A stretch of DNA of 64,000 nt from Pseudomonas sp. URMO17WK12:I2 (GCF_003253735.1 NZ_QKYW01000001.1:372001-436000), one strand, 5' to 3'. Counted from the first letter of the stretch, positions 25,361 through 34,489 are shown. Translations and numbers: made by a program. The notes: generated from the letters alone by a model not told the origin.

Positions 25361-25391
25361 AAAAAAGCCCCGGCCAATGCCGGGGCTTTTT
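25361..25391. terminator. Bidirectional terminator between bamE and rnfH
   Basis: AAAAAA-GCCCCGGC-CAAT-GCCGGGGC-TTTTT, perfect 8-bp stem, between two convergent genes. Confidence 0.92.
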
Positions 25392-25419
25392 CATTGCAGC
25401 CTGTAAAAAACCATCTCCT

Positions 25420-25749
25420 TCAACCTCGACCTGCGTCCACTCCCTGCTTCGCTCGCTGCGCAGCCTGAGCCGCACGGCGCTTGCGCACCTCCTTGGGATC
25501 GGCGAGCAGTGGTCGATAGATTTCTACCCGATCGCCCTCTTCGAGGGGCTGCGTAGCGGGCGACGCCACCGCCTTGCCGAACAGGCCAAGCGGCGCCTCG
25601 GCCAGATCGAGCTCCGGGAAATGCGCCTGCAGCCCAGACTGCAAGGCGGCCTCGCGCACCGTGGCGCCCACAGGCAACTGCAGGGTGATCAGCATCTGCC
25701 GCTCAGGCGTGGCATAGACCACTTCAACCGCCAGCCGATTATTGGCCAT
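25420..25749 (-). CDS. rnfH: RnfH family ubiquitin-like protein
   Basis: 109 residues from [20 protein letters not shown]. It is a small beta-grasp (UPF0125) protein with [15 protein letters not shown] (about 27-41) and the late [11 protein letters not shown] (about 71-81), followed by a basic Arg/Lys tail. In E. coli ratA-rnfH are neighbours and the molecular role of RnfH is not settled. Its start overlaps the ratA 3' end by 11 bases, so the pair is coupled. The farther upstream ATG at 25779 lies well inside ratA and is not conserved. Confidence 0.9.
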   Translation of the reverse strand: MANNRLAVEVVYATPERQMLITLQLPVGATVREAALQSGLQAHFPELDLAEAPLGLFGKAVASPATQPLEEGDRVEIYRPLLADPKEVRKRRAAQAAQRAKQGVDAGRG

Positions 25750-26176
25750 GCAGCTCCTTGGCTCGCTGGCAGAAGGCATCCACCATGGTATTGGCAGCCT
25801 GGTTGAACAGCGGCCCGAGGGTGGCGCGCATCACCGCTCCCGCGTAATCGAAGGTCAGATCGAGGCTGATCTTGCAGGCCTTGTCACCCAGCGCCTTGAA
25901 CGTCCACTGGCCATGCAGGTGCTCGAAGGGGCCATCCTCCAGGCTCAACTCGATCGACTGCCCCGGCACCAGCAGATTGCGGGTGGTGAAACGCTGGCTC
26001 AACCCGGCCTTGGCCACTTCGAGGCTGGCGACCATGTGCGTATCACTGGCCTCGATGATCTGGCTGGACGCACACCAGGGCAGGAACTCGGGGTAGCGTT
26101 CGACATCGTTGACCAGGTCATAAAGAGCCTGGGCCGGATACGGAAGCAGGGCCGAGCGCTGGATATGAGTACTCAT
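25739..26176 (-). CDS. ratA: RatA family START-domain protein (ubiquinone-binding / ribosome association toxin)
   Basis: 145 residues from [20 protein letters not shown]; the upstream in-frame ATG at 26224 is not family-like. A coenzyme Q-binding/START-like domain covers the protein, with [18 protein letters not shown] (about 18-35) and the C-terminal helix [14 protein letters not shown]. In E. coli RatA is reported to block 70S formation; eukaryotic relatives (Coq10) bind ubiquinone, so the physiological role is open. Divergent from smpB, upstream of rnfH. Confidence 0.9.
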   Translation of the reverse strand: MSTHIQRSALLPYPAQALYDLVNDVERYPEFLPWCASSQIIEASDTHMVASLEVAKAGLSQRFTTRNLLVPGQSIELSLEDGPFEHLHGQWTFKALGDKACKISLDLTFDYAGAVMRATLGPLFNQAANTMVDAFCQRAKELHGQ

Positions 26177-26364
26177 AGCAATTGGATTTCCACGGTTGGC
26201 GACATCACAGCAGCGCGATGTCACGGGTCGATGCCCACTACAACTGACATCAACCCGAAGACGAGTATCCCAATATTGTCGGGGATTCGCCCTGGCGGCT
26301 CAAGCGCACGGCTGGCAAAGGGCTTTTAGCACGCACATGCATGGCGCGTCGTCACCGGACTCCC

Positions 26365-26370
26365 TATAAT
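26365..26370 (+). promoter_or_regulatory. -10 box of smpB
   Basis: Perfect TATAAT only 9 bases before the smpB ATG, so a start site 6-7 bases downstream would leave a leader of about 3 bases. No clear -35 hexamer is visible 16-18 bases upstream. Confidence 0.5.
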
Positions 26371-26379
26371 GCGCGGCCT

Positions 26380-26862
26380 ATGGCTAAACAAAAGAAACAT
26401 CTGCAAGGCAGCATCGCCCAGAACAAGAAGGCGATGCACGACTATTTCGTGGAGTCCCGCTTCGAGGCCGGCCTGGCGCTGGCCGGCTGGGAAGTGAAGA
26501 GTCTGCGTGCCGGCAAGGCCCAGCTGGTCGACAGCTACGTCCTGCTCAAGGACGACGAAGCGTGGCTGATGGGCTGTCATATCACGCCGCTGAAAACTGC
26601 CAGCACCCACGTCATCGCCGACCCGACGCGTACGCGCAAGCTGCTGCTCAACAAGCGTGAGCTGGAAAAGCTGTTCGGCTCCGTACAGCAGAAGGGCTAC
26701 ACCTGCGTGGCGCTGTCGCTTTACTGGAAGCAGCACCTGGTGAAATGCGAAATCGCCCTGGCCAAGGGCAAGAAGGATTTCGACAAGCGCCATACCGAGA
26801 AAGAGCGCGACGCCGACCGCGAAGTACAGCGCGCCATGCGCAGCAAGGGCAAGGACGAGTAA
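26380..26862 (+). CDS. smpB: SsrA-binding protein SmpB
   Basis: 160 residues from [20 protein letters not shown]. Conserved blocks [19 protein letters not shown] (about 21-39), [11 protein letters not shown] and HITPLKTAS are present, and the basic tail [19 protein letters not shown] (about 130-148) is the part that acts as a codon-anticodon mimic during trans-translation with tmRNA. An upstream in-frame ATG at 26341 would add 13 unconserved residues across the TATAAT box and is rejected. No Shine-Dalgarno is visible. ssrA itself is not in the window. Confidence 0.96.
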   Translation: MAKQKKHLQGSIAQNKKAMHDYFVESRFEAGLALAGWEVKSLRAGKAQLVDSYVLLKDDEAWLMGCHITPLKTASTHVIADPTRTRKLLLNKRELEKLFGSVQQKGYTCVALSLYWKQHLVKCEIALAKGKKDFDKRHTEKERDADREVQRAMRSKGKDE

Positions 26863-26864
26863 GC

Positions 26865-26890
26865 GCTGCGGTTCGATAGCGAATCGCAGC
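26865..26890. repeat. Hairpin at the smpB 3' end
   Basis: 11-bp stem GCTGCGGTTCG-ATAG-CGAATCGCAGC (one G-T pair), 3 bases after the smpB stop, in the convergent gap with lldR. It lacks a T run on either side, so it is a weak terminator candidate. Confidence 0.5.
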
Positions 26891-26940
26891 ACGTTCCAGC
26901 GCCTTAGATGTTGCCGCCTCAGGCAACTGCAGCCGATTGA

Positions 26941-27723
26941 CTACAACCCTTGGCGCCTTTGCGCGCGCTGCTCGCGGGCCTCCTGCTGAACCACGTCAGC
27001 CAGGACTTCCTGCACATAGTCGATATGCTGGTTGGACAGCGCCCGCGCGTCCTCGGCACGCCCCTCCATGATCGCCTCGAACAGCGCGCGGTGCTGGGCG
27101 TTGAGCATGCCGCGGGTTTCTCCGCGCAAGGCATACATACCGCCAATGTTGGTCACCACGTTGCGCTTGAGCAGATCGAACAATCCGCGAATGGTATGCA
27201 GCAGCACGGCATTGTGGCTGGCCTCGGCGATGGCCAAGTGGAAGCTGGCGTCCGCCGCGCCCTCCTCGGCCCGGGTCACCTCCCCGGCACGGCCATAGCA
27301 ATCCTGTAGACGCTCGAATGCCTCGCCGAGCCGCTGACGGTCCATATCGGTGGCGCGCAACGCCGCGTAATAGGCGCAGGATCCTTCCAGGGTATGCCGG
27401 AACTCGAGCAAATCACGCTGGGCATCGACATTGTTTTCCAGCAGATGCATCAGCGGGTCACTGAATGTCGAGCCCAGGTTCTCGCACACATAGGTGCCGC
27501 CACCCTGGCGACTGCTCAGCAGGCCTTTGGCGGCCAGCTTCTGGATGGCTTCACGCAGTGACGGGCGCGACACGCCGAACTGCTCGGCGAGCACCCGCTC
27601 GGCTGGCAGCCGCTCGCCGGCCTTGAGCGTACCCTCGAGAATCATTGCCTCCAGGCGCGTGACGATGTCGTCGGACAGACGTCGTTGCCGCAGCGGACCA
27701 AAATTCATTGCTTGAACATCCAC
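26941..27723 (-). CDS. lldR: FadR/GntR-type lactate-responsive regulator LldR
   Basis: 260 residues. An N-terminal winged helix (about 10-80: RRLSDDIVTRLEAMILEGTL, GVSRPSLREAIQKL) and an all-helical FCD effector domain (about 95-240) make it a PdhR/LldR-type repressor. It is divergent from lldP with a palindromic operator at 27898-27912, so it should control lldP-lldD-dld in response to lactate. The ATG at 27723 has GGAG eight bases upstream; the ATG at 27708 (MNFGPLRQRR) is the alternative and matches homologues better from memory. Confidence 0.92.
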   Translation of the reverse strand: MDVQAMNFGPLRQRRLSDDIVTRLEAMILEGTLKAGERLPAERVLAEQFGVSRPSLREAIQKLAAKGLLSSRQGGGTYVCENLGSTFSDPLMHLLENNVDAQRDLLEFRHTLEGSCAYYAALRATDMDRQRLGEAFERLQDCYGRAGEVTRAEEGAADASFHLAIAEASHNAVLLHTIRGLFDLLKRNVVTNIGGMYALRGETRGMLNAQHRALFEAIMEGRAEDARALSNQHIDYVQEVLADVVQQEAREQRAQRRQGL

Positions 27724-27897
27724 ACCACTCCAACAACGGCGCCAGATCGCCTGGGCGCCGAAAATCCCTGCAGCCTACCCAGTGCCCTTTATCGCCACAA
27801 GCGCGGCTCTGCGCAGTAGCGCCTCAGACCAAAGTCGCAACAGTGCAAATTGACGCACCCGACCAAAAGAAATTACTCTGTCGACGGCATTTTGTAA

Positions 27898-27912
27898 ATT
27901 GGTCTTACCAAT
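27898..27912. promoter_or_regulatory. LldR operator in the lldR-lldP intergenic region
   Basis: Perfect palindrome ATTGGT-CTT-ACCAAT, the operator type known for PdhR/LldR regulators (TTGGTnnnACCAA). It is 95 bases before the lldP start and 175 bases from lldR. The 284-base intergenic region otherwise holds A/T-rich promoter-like sequence without an obvious best hexamer pair. Confidence 0.85.
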
Positions 27913-28007
27913 AATAACAACCCGTTCGCGAAACTGCTCTGCACGCGCTGAATCATCATCAGCAGCCCGCGACCAGGCGATACCAACAACAATCAGCGAG
28001 CCTCCCC

Positions 28008-29699
28008 ATGCAAACATGGCAACAGTTGTACACGCCGCTCGGCAGCCTTGGCCTGTCCGCCCTGGCGGCAGTGATCCCAATCGTGTTCTTTTTTCTCGCC
28101 CTCGCCGTATTCCGCCTCAAAGGTCATGTGGCGGGCAGTATCACCCTGGCGCTGTCGGTGATCATTGCCGTCGCCGCCTTTGGCATGCCGGTGGACATGG
28201 CCATGGCCGCCGCCGGCTATGGATTCGCCTATGGCCTGTGGCCAATCGCCTGGATCATCGTGGCGGCGGTATTCCTCTACAAGCTGACGGTCAAGAGCGG
28301 CCAGTTCGAGGTCATCCGCAGCTCGGTGCTGTCGATCACCGATGACCAGCGCCTGCAGGTACTGCTGATCGGCTTCTCGTTCGGCGCCTTCCTGGAAGGT
28401 GCCGCCGGCTTTGGCGCACCGGTGGCCATTACCGCCGCCCTGCTCGTCGGCCTGGGTTTCAACCCGCTCTACGCCGCCGGCCTGTGTCTGATCGCCAACA
28501 CCGCTCCGGTGGCGTTCGGCGCACTGGGCATTCCGATCATCGTCGCCGGCCAGGTCACCGGCATCGATGCATTCAAGATCGGCGCCATGGCGGGCCGCCA
28601 ACTGCCTCTCTTGTCGGTCATCGTGCCGTTCTGGCTGGTGGCGATGATGGACGGCTGGAGGGGCATCAAGGAAACCTGGCCGGCAGCACTGGTAGCAGGC
28701 CTGAGCTTTGCCATCACTCAGTACTACACCTCCAACTACATCGGCCCGGAACTGCCGGATATCACCTCGGCACTGGTCAGCCTGGTATGCCTGACACTGT
28801 TCCTCAAGGTGTGGCAGCCCAAGCGCGCGGCCAACAGCCAGATCGCCGGCGCTTCCGGCGGTGCGGCGGCGGCAGTAGCCGGTGGCTTCGGCGGCGTGCG
28901 CAGCACCACGCCCTCGCCCTATAGCCTGAGCGAAATCCTCAAGGCCTGGTCGCCGTTCCTGATTCTCACGGCGATGGTCACCGTATGGACGCTCAAGCCC
29001 TTCAAGGCCCTGTTCGCGCCAGGCGGTGCACTCGACGCCCTGGTGTTCATGCTGCCAATCCCGCATCTGGATCAGTTGGTGATCAAGGTTGCACCGATCG
29101 TTGCCAATCCGACGCCCATTGCCGCGGTATTCAAGCTCGACCCCATCTCCGCCACCGGCACCGCCATCTTTTTCTCGGCCGTACTCTCGATGCTGGTGCT
29201 GAGGATCAATTTTAAAATTGGTCTTACCACGCTAAGAGAAACCTTCTACGAATTGCGCTGGCCGATCCTGTCCATCGGCATGGTGCTGGCGTTCGCATTC
29301 GTCACCAACTATTCGGGTATGTCCACGACCATGGCACTGGTGCTTGCCGGTACCGGCGCAGCATTCCCGTTCTTCTCGCCCTTCCTCGGCTGGCTGGGGG
29401 TATTCCTCACCGGCTCGGACACCTCCTCCAACGCGCTGTTCAGCTCCCTGCAGGCCACTACCGCGCACCAGATCGGCGTCAGCGATACCCTACTGGTAGC
29501 GGCCAACACCAGTGGCGGCGTGACCGGCAAGATGATCTCGCCGCAGTCCATCGCCGTGGCCTGCGCCGCGACCGGCATGGTTGGCAAGGAATCCGACCTG
29601 TTCCGCTTCACCCTCAAGCACAGCCTGATCTTCGCCACCTTCGTCGGTCTGATTACGCTGGTTCAGGCGTACTGGCTGACCGGCATGCTGGTGCACTAG
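28008..29699 (+). CDS. lldP: L-lactate permease
   Basis: 563-residue integral membrane protein of the LctP family with about 12-14 hydrophobic segments. Family blocks include [20 protein letters not shown] (about 125-144) and, near the C terminus, [16 protein letters not shown] and [20 protein letters not shown]. It takes up L- and D-lactate and probably glycolate by proton symport. First gene of lldP-lldD-dld, divergent from lldR. Codons at 29211-29240 are unusually A/T-rich for the gene and contain a second LldR operator-like sequence. Confidence 0.97.
   Translation: MQTWQQLYTPLGSLGLSALAAVIPIVFFFLALAVFRLKGHVAGSITLALSVIIAVAAFGMPVDMAMAAAGYGFAYGLWPIAWIIVAAVFLYKLTVKSGQFEVIRSSVLSITDDQRLQVLLIGFSFGAFLEGAAGFGAPVAITAALLVGLGFNPLYAAGLCLIANTAPVAFGALGIPIIVAGQVTGIDAFKIGAMAGRQLPLLSVIVPFWLVAMMDGWRGIKETWPAALVAGLSFAITQYYTSNYIGPELPDITSALVSLVCLTLFLKVWQPKRAANSQIAGASGGAAAAVAGGFGGVRSTTPSPYSLSEILKAWSPFLILTAMVTVWTLKPFKALFAPGGALDALVFMLPIPHLDQLVIKVAPIVANPTPIAAVFKLDPISATGTAIFFSAVLSMLVLRINFKIGLTTLRETFYELRWPILSIGMVLAFAFVTNYSGMSTTMALVLAGTGAAFPFFSPFLGWLGVFLTGSDTSSNALFSSLQATTAHQIGVSDTLLVAANTSGGVTGKMISPQSIAVACAATGMVGKESDLFRFTLKHSLIFATFVGLITLVQAYWLTGMLVH
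29217..29230. promoter_or_regulatory. Second LldR operator-like site inside lldP
   Basis: ATTGGTCTTACCA is identical to the intergenic operator core; with the preceding bases the two sites share AAATTGGTCTTACCA (15 bases). Only the last half-site base pair is lost (CAC instead of CAA). It falls in codons for IGLTT, written with ATT GGT CTT, which are rare in this GC-rich gene. Confidence 0.5.
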
Positions 29700-29788
29700 T
29701 TAACGAGCAGCTGCGCGCTCACGAAACATTGTGAACGCTGCAGATCAACTGCGAAGGCAGCGCCCTGACCAGGGCGTGCTACACACCC

Positions 29789-29814
29789 AAAGCCCGCGAC
29801 AGTGTCCGGGCTTT
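29789..29814 (+). terminator. Terminator-like hairpin between lldP and lldD
   Basis: AAAGCCCG / CGGGCTTT with a 10-base loop, no long T run afterwards. In the 160-base gap between lldP and lldD it may give partial termination or mark an mRNA processing point. A smaller palindrome CGCCCTG-AC-CAGGGCG precedes it at 29761-29776. Confidence 0.4.
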
Positions 29815-29859
29815 GTCGCTGCCGCGGTGACGCGCCAGCTCAGACACGGAATAGAGCCC

Positions 29860-30999
29860 ATGATCATTTCTGCCTCCACCGATTACCGCGCCGCCGCCCA
29901 GCGTCGCTTGCCGCCGTTTCTGTTCCATTACATCGATGGCGGCGCCTACGCCGAGTACACCTTGAGGCGCAACGTCGAGGATCTGGCCAGCATCGCCCTG
30001 CGCCAACGCGTGTTGAAGAACATGTCCGAGCTGAGCCTGGAAACCCAGCTGTTCGGTGAAACCCTGGCGATGCCGGTAGCCCTGGCGCCGGTCGGCCTGA
30101 CCGGCATGTACGCACGCCGCGGTGAAGTGCAGGCAGCCAAGGCAGCAGCGGACAAGGGCATCCCCTTCACGCTGTCGACCGTTTCGGTGTGCCCCATCGA
30201 GGAAGTGGCACCCGCCATCGGCCGGCCAATGTGGTTCCAGCTCTATGTGCTCAAGGACCGCGGCTTCATGAAGAACGCTCTGGAGCGCGCCAAGGCCGCG
30301 GGCGTGACCACCCTGGTTTTCACCGTGGACATGCCTACCCCCGGCGCCCGCTACCGCGACGCCCACTCCGGCATGAGCGGCCCCAACGCCGCCATGCGCC
30401 GCATGCTGCAAGCCTTCACGCACCCGGCCTGGGCCTGGGACGTGGGCCTGATGGGCAAACCCCATGACCTGGGCAACATCTCCACCTACCGCGGTAACCC
30501 GACCGGGCTGGCCGACTACATCGGCTGGCTGGGTGCCAACTTCGACCCATCGATTTCCTGGAAAGACCTGGAGTGGATTCGCGAATACTGGGACGGCCCG
30601 ATGGTGATCAAGGGCATTCTCGACCCCGAGGACGCACGTGACGCGGTCACCTTCGGTGCCGACGGCATCGTGGTCTCCAACCACGGCGGCCGTCAGCTCG
30701 ACGGCGTGCTTTCCAGCGCCCGCGCCTTGCCGGCCATCGCCGACGCGGTGAAAGGCGACCTGAAGATTCTCGCCGACTCCGGTATTCGTAGCGGCCTCGA
30801 CGTGGTGCGCATGATCGCCCTGGGTGCGGATACCGTGTTGCTCGGCCGCGCCTTCATCTACGCCCTGGCTGCCGCAGGCGGCGCCGGGGTGGGCAACCTG
30901 CTGAGCCTGATCGACAAGGAAATGCGCGTGGCCATGGTGCTCACCGGCGCCAAGTCCATCGCCGAGATCAGCGCCGAATCACTGGTTCGGGAGCTCTGA
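29860..30999 (+). CDS. lldD: FMN-dependent L-lactate dehydrogenase
   Basis: 379 residues from [20 protein letters not shown], the size of E. coli LldD. A membrane-associated alpha-hydroxyacid dehydrogenase that oxidises L-lactate to pyruvate and passes electrons to quinone. Conserved: [17 protein letters not shown] (about 20-36), LAPVGLTGM, and the catalytic His/Arg motif [12 protein letters not shown] (about 272-283). The frame extends 43 codons upstream through hairpins and is unlike the family, so the later ATG is used. Second gene of the lactate operon; its stop is 1 base before dld. Confidence 0.97.
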   Translation: MIISASTDYRAAAQRRLPPFLFHYIDGGAYAEYTLRRNVEDLASIALRQRVLKNMSELSLETQLFGETLAMPVALAPVGLTGMYARRGEVQAAKAAADKGIPFTLSTVSVCPIEEVAPAIGRPMWFQLYVLKDRGFMKNALERAKAAGVTTLVFTVDMPTPGARYRDAHSGMSGPNAAMRRMLQAFTHPAWAWDVGLMGKPHDLGNISTYRGNPTGLADYIGWLGANFDPSISWKDLEWIREYWDGPMVIKGILDPEDARDAVTFGADGIVVSNHGGRQLDGVLSSARALPAIADAVKGDLKILADSGIRSGLDVVRMIALGADTVLLGRAFIYALAAAGGAGVGNLLSLIDKEMRVAMVLTGAKSIAEISAESLVREL

Positions 31000-31000
31000 G

Positions 31001-32707
31001 ATGATCAGCAGCGACACCCTGCTCAAGCAGTTGCGCGACGCGGTCGGCCGCGACCATGTGCTCACCGACGCGCAAAGCACACGACGTTTTCGCAAGGGCC
31101 ACCGCACCGGCGAGGGCAACGTGCTGGCTGTGGTGCGCCCTGCCACCCTGCTGGAACAGTGGCGCGTGCTCGAAGCTGCCGTGGCCGCCGACCGCATCGT
31201 CATCATGCAGGCAGCCAATACCGGGCTGACCGGCGGCTCGACGCCGGACGGCAACGACTACGACCGCGAGATCGTGCTGATCAACACCTTGCGCATCAGC
31301 GGCGTCCAGCTGATCAACGAAGGCAGGCAGGTGGTGTGCTTGCCCGGCGCCACTCTCGACCGCCTGGAACAGGCCCTGGCACCCCTGGGCCGCGAGCCGC
31401 ATTCGGTGATCGGCTCATCGTGCATCGGCGCCTCGGTGCTCGGCGGCGTGTGCAACAACTCCGGCGGCTCCCTGGTACGCCGCGGGCCGGCCTATACCGA
31501 ACTGGCGTTGTACGCCCAAGTCAAGGAAGACGGCACGCTGGAGCTGGTCAACCACCTGGGCATCGACCTGGGCAACAGCCCGGAGGAAATCCTCACCCGC
31601 CTGCAGCGTGGCGACTACCGCCCCCATCAGGTCAGTAGCGAGGCGGTCGGCAAGGCCTCGGACCAGCGCTATGGCGAGCACGTGCGCGATGTCGATGCCG
31701 ATACCCCGGCTCGTTTCAATGCCGACCCGTCGCGACTGTTCGAAGCCTCCGGTTCGGCCGGCAAGCTGTGCCTGTTCGCCGTGCGCCTGGACACCTTCCC
31801 CAAGGAGCCGAGTACGGTCTTCTACATCGGCACCAACGCCGCTGACGACCTGACCGAGGTGCGCCGCCACCTGCTCAACAAGCTGCCGAGCCTGCCGATT
31901 GCCGGCGAATACATCCACCGCACCGCCTTCGACATCGGCGAGAAGTACGGCAAGGACACCTTTCTGCTGATCGACCGCTTCGGCACTGCCAGGGTGCCCG
32001 CCGCCTTTGCCCTGAAGAGTCGGGTCGATGGCTTCTTCGAGCGCTTCGGCCTGCGCGGAATCAGCGACCGCATCATTCAACTGGCCATGAACCTGCTGCC
32101 CAGCCACCTGCCGCCACGCATGCGCGAGTATCGCGAGCGCTTCGAGCACCACCTGATGATTCGCGTGGCCAATGACAGCCTGGCAGAAACCCGGCGCTTT
32201 CTGAGCGAATACTTCATTGCTGGAAGCAGTGGCGCGTTTTTCGAATGCGATGCCGACGAAGGCCGCAAGGCCTTCCTGCATCGCTTCGCCATCGCCGGCG
32301 CGGCGATTCGCTACCGCGAGGCACACCCGGGCAGCGTCGAGGATATCCTCGCCCTGGATATTGCCCTGCGCCGCAACGACCGCGACTGGGTGGAAACACT
32401 GCCGGCGGCGATGGAGGAGCAGATCATCCACAAGCTCTACTACGGGCATTTCTTCTGCCACGTGTTCCATCAGGACTACATCGTCAAGAAAGGCGTCGAC
32501 CCCATCGCCATGGAGCACGCCATGTGGAAGCTGCTCGACGAGCGCCGCGCCGAGTACCCCGCCGAACACAACGTGGGGCATCTATATATCGCCAAGCCGG
32601 CGCTGGCGGACTTCTACCGCGAGCTGGACCCGACCAATACCTTCAACCCGGGCATCGGCCAGACCTCGAAGAAACGCCATTGGGAGCGCTGCTGCGGCAA
32701 TCACTGA
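31001..32707 (+). CDS. dld: Quinone-dependent D-lactate dehydrogenase
   Basis: 568 residues, as in the E. coli Dld type rather than the shorter cytochrome-linked or glycolate oxidase types. An N-terminal FAD-binding (PCMH) domain includes IMQAANTGLTGGSTPDG (about 68-84) and GSSCIGASVLGGVCNNSGGS (about 138-157); the C-terminal Dld domain contains the membrane-binding part and ends PTNTFNPGIGQTSKKRHW. It oxidises D-lactate to pyruvate at the inner membrane. With lldP and lldD it gives the cell use of both lactate enantiomers. A terminator follows 15 bases on. Confidence 0.95.
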   Translation: MISSDTLLKQLRDAVGRDHVLTDAQSTRRFRKGHRTGEGNVLAVVRPATLLEQWRVLEAAVAADRIVIMQAANTGLTGGSTPDGNDYDREIVLINTLRISGVQLINEGRQVVCLPGATLDRLEQALAPLGREPHSVIGSSCIGASVLGGVCNNSGGSLVRRGPAYTELALYAQVKEDGTLELVNHLGIDLGNSPEEILTRLQRGDYRPHQVSSEAVGKASDQRYGEHVRDVDADTPARFNADPSRLFEASGSAGKLCLFAVRLDTFPKEPSTVFYIGTNAADDLTEVRRHLLNKLPSLPIAGEYIHRTAFDIGEKYGKDTFLLIDRFGTARVPAAFALKSRVDGFFERFGLRGISDRIIQLAMNLLPSHLPPRMREYRERFEHHLMIRVANDSLAETRRFLSEYFIAGSSGAFFECDADEGRKAFLHRFAIAGAAIRYREAHPGSVEDILALDIALRRNDRDWVETLPAAMEEQIIHKLYYGHFFCHVFHQDYIVKKGVDPIAMEHAMWKLLDERRAEYPAEHNVGHLYIAKPALADFYRELDPTNTFNPGIGQTSKKRHWERCCGNH

Positions 32708-32721
32708 GGCCCACAAAGAAG

Positions 32722-32750
32722 AAAGGGGAGACCTCTCGGCCTCCCCTTTT
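32722..32750 (+). terminator. Terminator of the lldP-lldD-dld operon
   Basis: AAAGGGGAG / CTCCCCTTT with a 10-base loop followed by T and C, 14 bases after the dld stop. Between here and 32940 the sequence is GC-rich with no gene or clear signal. Confidence 0.8.
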
Positions 32751-32940
32751 CGTAGATGTCCTGTGCTGGCAATTCTGTCGCCGCTTTCCTCGCCCGCCTG
32801 GTTGGGCAGTGCGGACCCGGGTGCCGTGACGACCCGGTAGGGTCGGCGGCGCCAGCTCTCCTGATTGGGCGAGCCGGGTGGACGTGTCGTCCGGGCCGTG
32901 AAACTGAGGTAAAGATTACGCCTACAGTCGCGACGAAAGA

Positions 32941-32992
32941 TTGCTAACATTGCTAATCAAGCAGCAAGTTACGCAATAAATAACCTTATAAT
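32941..32992 (+). promoter_or_regulatory. Promoter region of the Lrp-type gene
   Basis: A/T-rich stretch with a perfect TATAAT at 32987-32992 and a direct repeat TTGCTAA (32941-32947 and 32950-32956). I see no good -35, as may be expected for an autoregulated Lrp-type gene; the repeats could be regulator sites (inference). Confidence 0.45.
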
Positions 32993-33030
32993 AGATAAAA
33001 ACAGCAATTGGATAACGAAAAGACTCAGCC

Positions 33031-33510
33031 ATGAACAAACTCGACCGCTATGACCTGAACATTCTCGCCGAATTGCAGCGCGATGCGACCCTGTCCAATC
33101 AGGAGCTGGCCGAGCGGATCGGCCTGTCGCCCTCACCCTGCTCGCGCCGCGTCAAGCAGCTGGAGGACGACGGCTATATCACCGGCCAGGTCGCGCTGCT
33201 GGACCGCCGCCAGCTGGGGCTCACCCTTACCGCCTATGTGCTGATCGGCATGGATCGCCATACCCCGGAGCGCTTCGAGCATTTCCAGGAAGAGATCCGC
33301 AAATGTCCGGAAGTCCTTGAGTGCTGCCTGGTCACCGGGATGGACGCCGACTACCAGCTCAAGGTGGTGGTGCCCGACATGGATCACTACCAGAAGCTGC
33401 TGCTCGGTACCCTGACCCGCATCGATGGCGTTTCCAGCGTGCGCTCGAGCTTCGTGCTGCAGCAGATCCTCTCCAGCACCCAGCTTCCCCTGCAGCACCT
33501 GCGCGGTTAG
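33031..33510 (+). CDS. Lrp/AsnC family transcriptional regulator
   Basis: 159 residues. The N-terminal helix-turn-helix (about 1-60; LDRYDLNILAELQRDATLSN and LAERIGLSPSPCSRRVKQLE) is followed by the RAM/AsnC ligand-binding domain (about 65-150, with VLECCLVTGMDADYQLKV). It probably senses an amino acid. It stands alone: terminator upstream, repeats downstream, so its target is not apparent from context. It is not Lrp itself by length and sequence. Confidence 0.9.
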   Translation: MNKLDRYDLNILAELQRDATLSNQELAERIGLSPSPCSRRVKQLEDDGYITGQVALLDRRQLGLTLTAYVLIGMDRHTPERFEHFQEEIRKCPEVLECCLVTGMDADYQLKVVVPDMDHYQKLLLGTLTRIDGVSSVRSSFVLQQILSSTQLPLQHLRG

Positions 33511-33545
33511 GTACCGGCTCATAATCCTACAGCCCAGGCTCGTCG

Positions 33546-33705
33546 ATTTTGGCAGCTAAGTGGCGCAAGCGGCCTTTCCCCTATCCCGTGGGAACGGGCC
33601 ATGCCCGTGATTTTTCGCGGGCATGGCCCGCTCCCACAATGGTCCAGTGATGCCCGCTTCTGCCTTGTAGTTGCCGCTTCAGGCGCATTAAAGATCGTGA
33701 ACAGG
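33546..33705. repeat. REP-type repeat cluster in the 33511-33823 gap
   Basis: Three parts. 33546-33572 (ATTTTGGC...AGCGG) matches 56639-56665 at about 22 of 27 bases. 33588-33637 is a REP palindrome, GTGGGAACGGGCCATGCCCG against CGGGCATGGCCCGCTCCCAC; its right arm recurs exactly at 56828-56850. 33692-33705 (AGATCGTGAACAGG) is identical to one end of the element at 40166-40311. No gene is visible in this 313-base gap. Confidence 0.8.
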
Positions 33706-33823
33706 CTCCAAGACCATCGAGCAATTACCCCTACTGGCCAGCAACGCGGTAATATCCACAACTTTGTTGTGCCTTGCCGCCAGCACCGGGCTGGCACCCT
33801 GATGGACCGCCGCCGAGGCCAGG

Positions 33824-34027
33824 ATGGAACCCGAGTTTTTCGAAGAGCTGATGATGACCTTGCTGGTCGGTGGCCTGGTGCTGTTCATGGCCTTCATCGT
33901 CTGGGATCTGGCGAAGAAGTCCCGCGCTGGCCGCTTCGGCACTTTCATCCTGTTCTTCGCCCTGGGCCTTGGAGTACTTGGCTTTCTCATCAAGAGCCTG
34001 GTCATCGCTGGCCTGGAAGGCGTCTGA
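33824..34027 (+). CDS. DUF2788 small membrane protein
   Basis: 67 residues with two membrane helices (about 8-27 and 39-62) separated by the basic turn DLAKKSRAGRFGTF (about 28-41). This pattern fits the DUF2788 family, small pseudomonad proteins of unknown function. The start has only a weak AGG upstream. The gene is 63 bases before the globin gene and may share its transcript. I can offer no function beyond a probable inner-membrane location. Confidence 0.75.
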   Translation: MEPEFFEELMMTLLVGGLVLFMAFIVWDLAKKSRAGRFGTFILFFALGLGVLGFLIKSLVIAGLEGV

Positions 34028-34090
34028 AACCCACAAGAACAATCGCGGTGCCCGACGCATTGCCTTGTCTGCTGCCCCATGGAGAAACAC

Positions 34091-34489
34091 ATGAACGCCA
34101 CCGATCGCGTCATGCAGAGTTACGGACGCTGCTGTGCCAGCCCAGCCTTCTTCGATGATTTCTACCGGCATTTCCTTGCCAGCTCACCGGCCGTGCGCGA
34201 GAAGTTCGTCAATACCGACATGGCCGCGCAGAAGCTGCTGCTGCGCCAGGGCATCCTCAACCTGGTGATGCACGCCCGGGGCATGCCGGACACCAAGCTG
34301 CGCGCCCTGGGCTGCACCCATGCACGCACGGCCATGGACATCCGCCCCGAGCTGTATGACCTGTGGCTGGAAGCGCTGCTCAAGACCATCATGGAGCACG
34401 ACAAACAGGCCGACGCCACGACTCTGCAAAGCTGGCGCGAAGTGCTGGTCAAAGGCATCAGCGTGATCAAGGCGGGCTACGACGCCTGA
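34091..34489 (+). CDS. Single-domain globin
   Basis: 132 residues from MNATDRVMQSYGRCCASPAF; the ATG at 34091 has GGAG seven bases upstream, better than the ATG at 34079. It reads as one globin domain without a reductase part: FFDDFYRHFLASSPAVREKF is the N-terminal helix region and GCTHART (about 75-81) carries the likely proximal His. Role in oxygen or NO handling is probable but the subclass is not certain from sequence alone. It is convergent with rluE. Confidence 0.8.
   Translation: MNATDRVMQSYGRCCASPAFFDDFYRHFLASSPAVREKFVNTDMAAQKLLLRQGILNLVMHARGMPDTKLRALGCTHARTAMDIRPELYDLWLEALLKTIMEHDKQADATTLQSWREVLVKGISVIKAGYDA

Noticed and set aside
34079..34090. ATG at 34079 as the globin start
   Set aside because: The GGAG at 34083-34086 is then inside the gene; it is well placed for the ATG at 34091.
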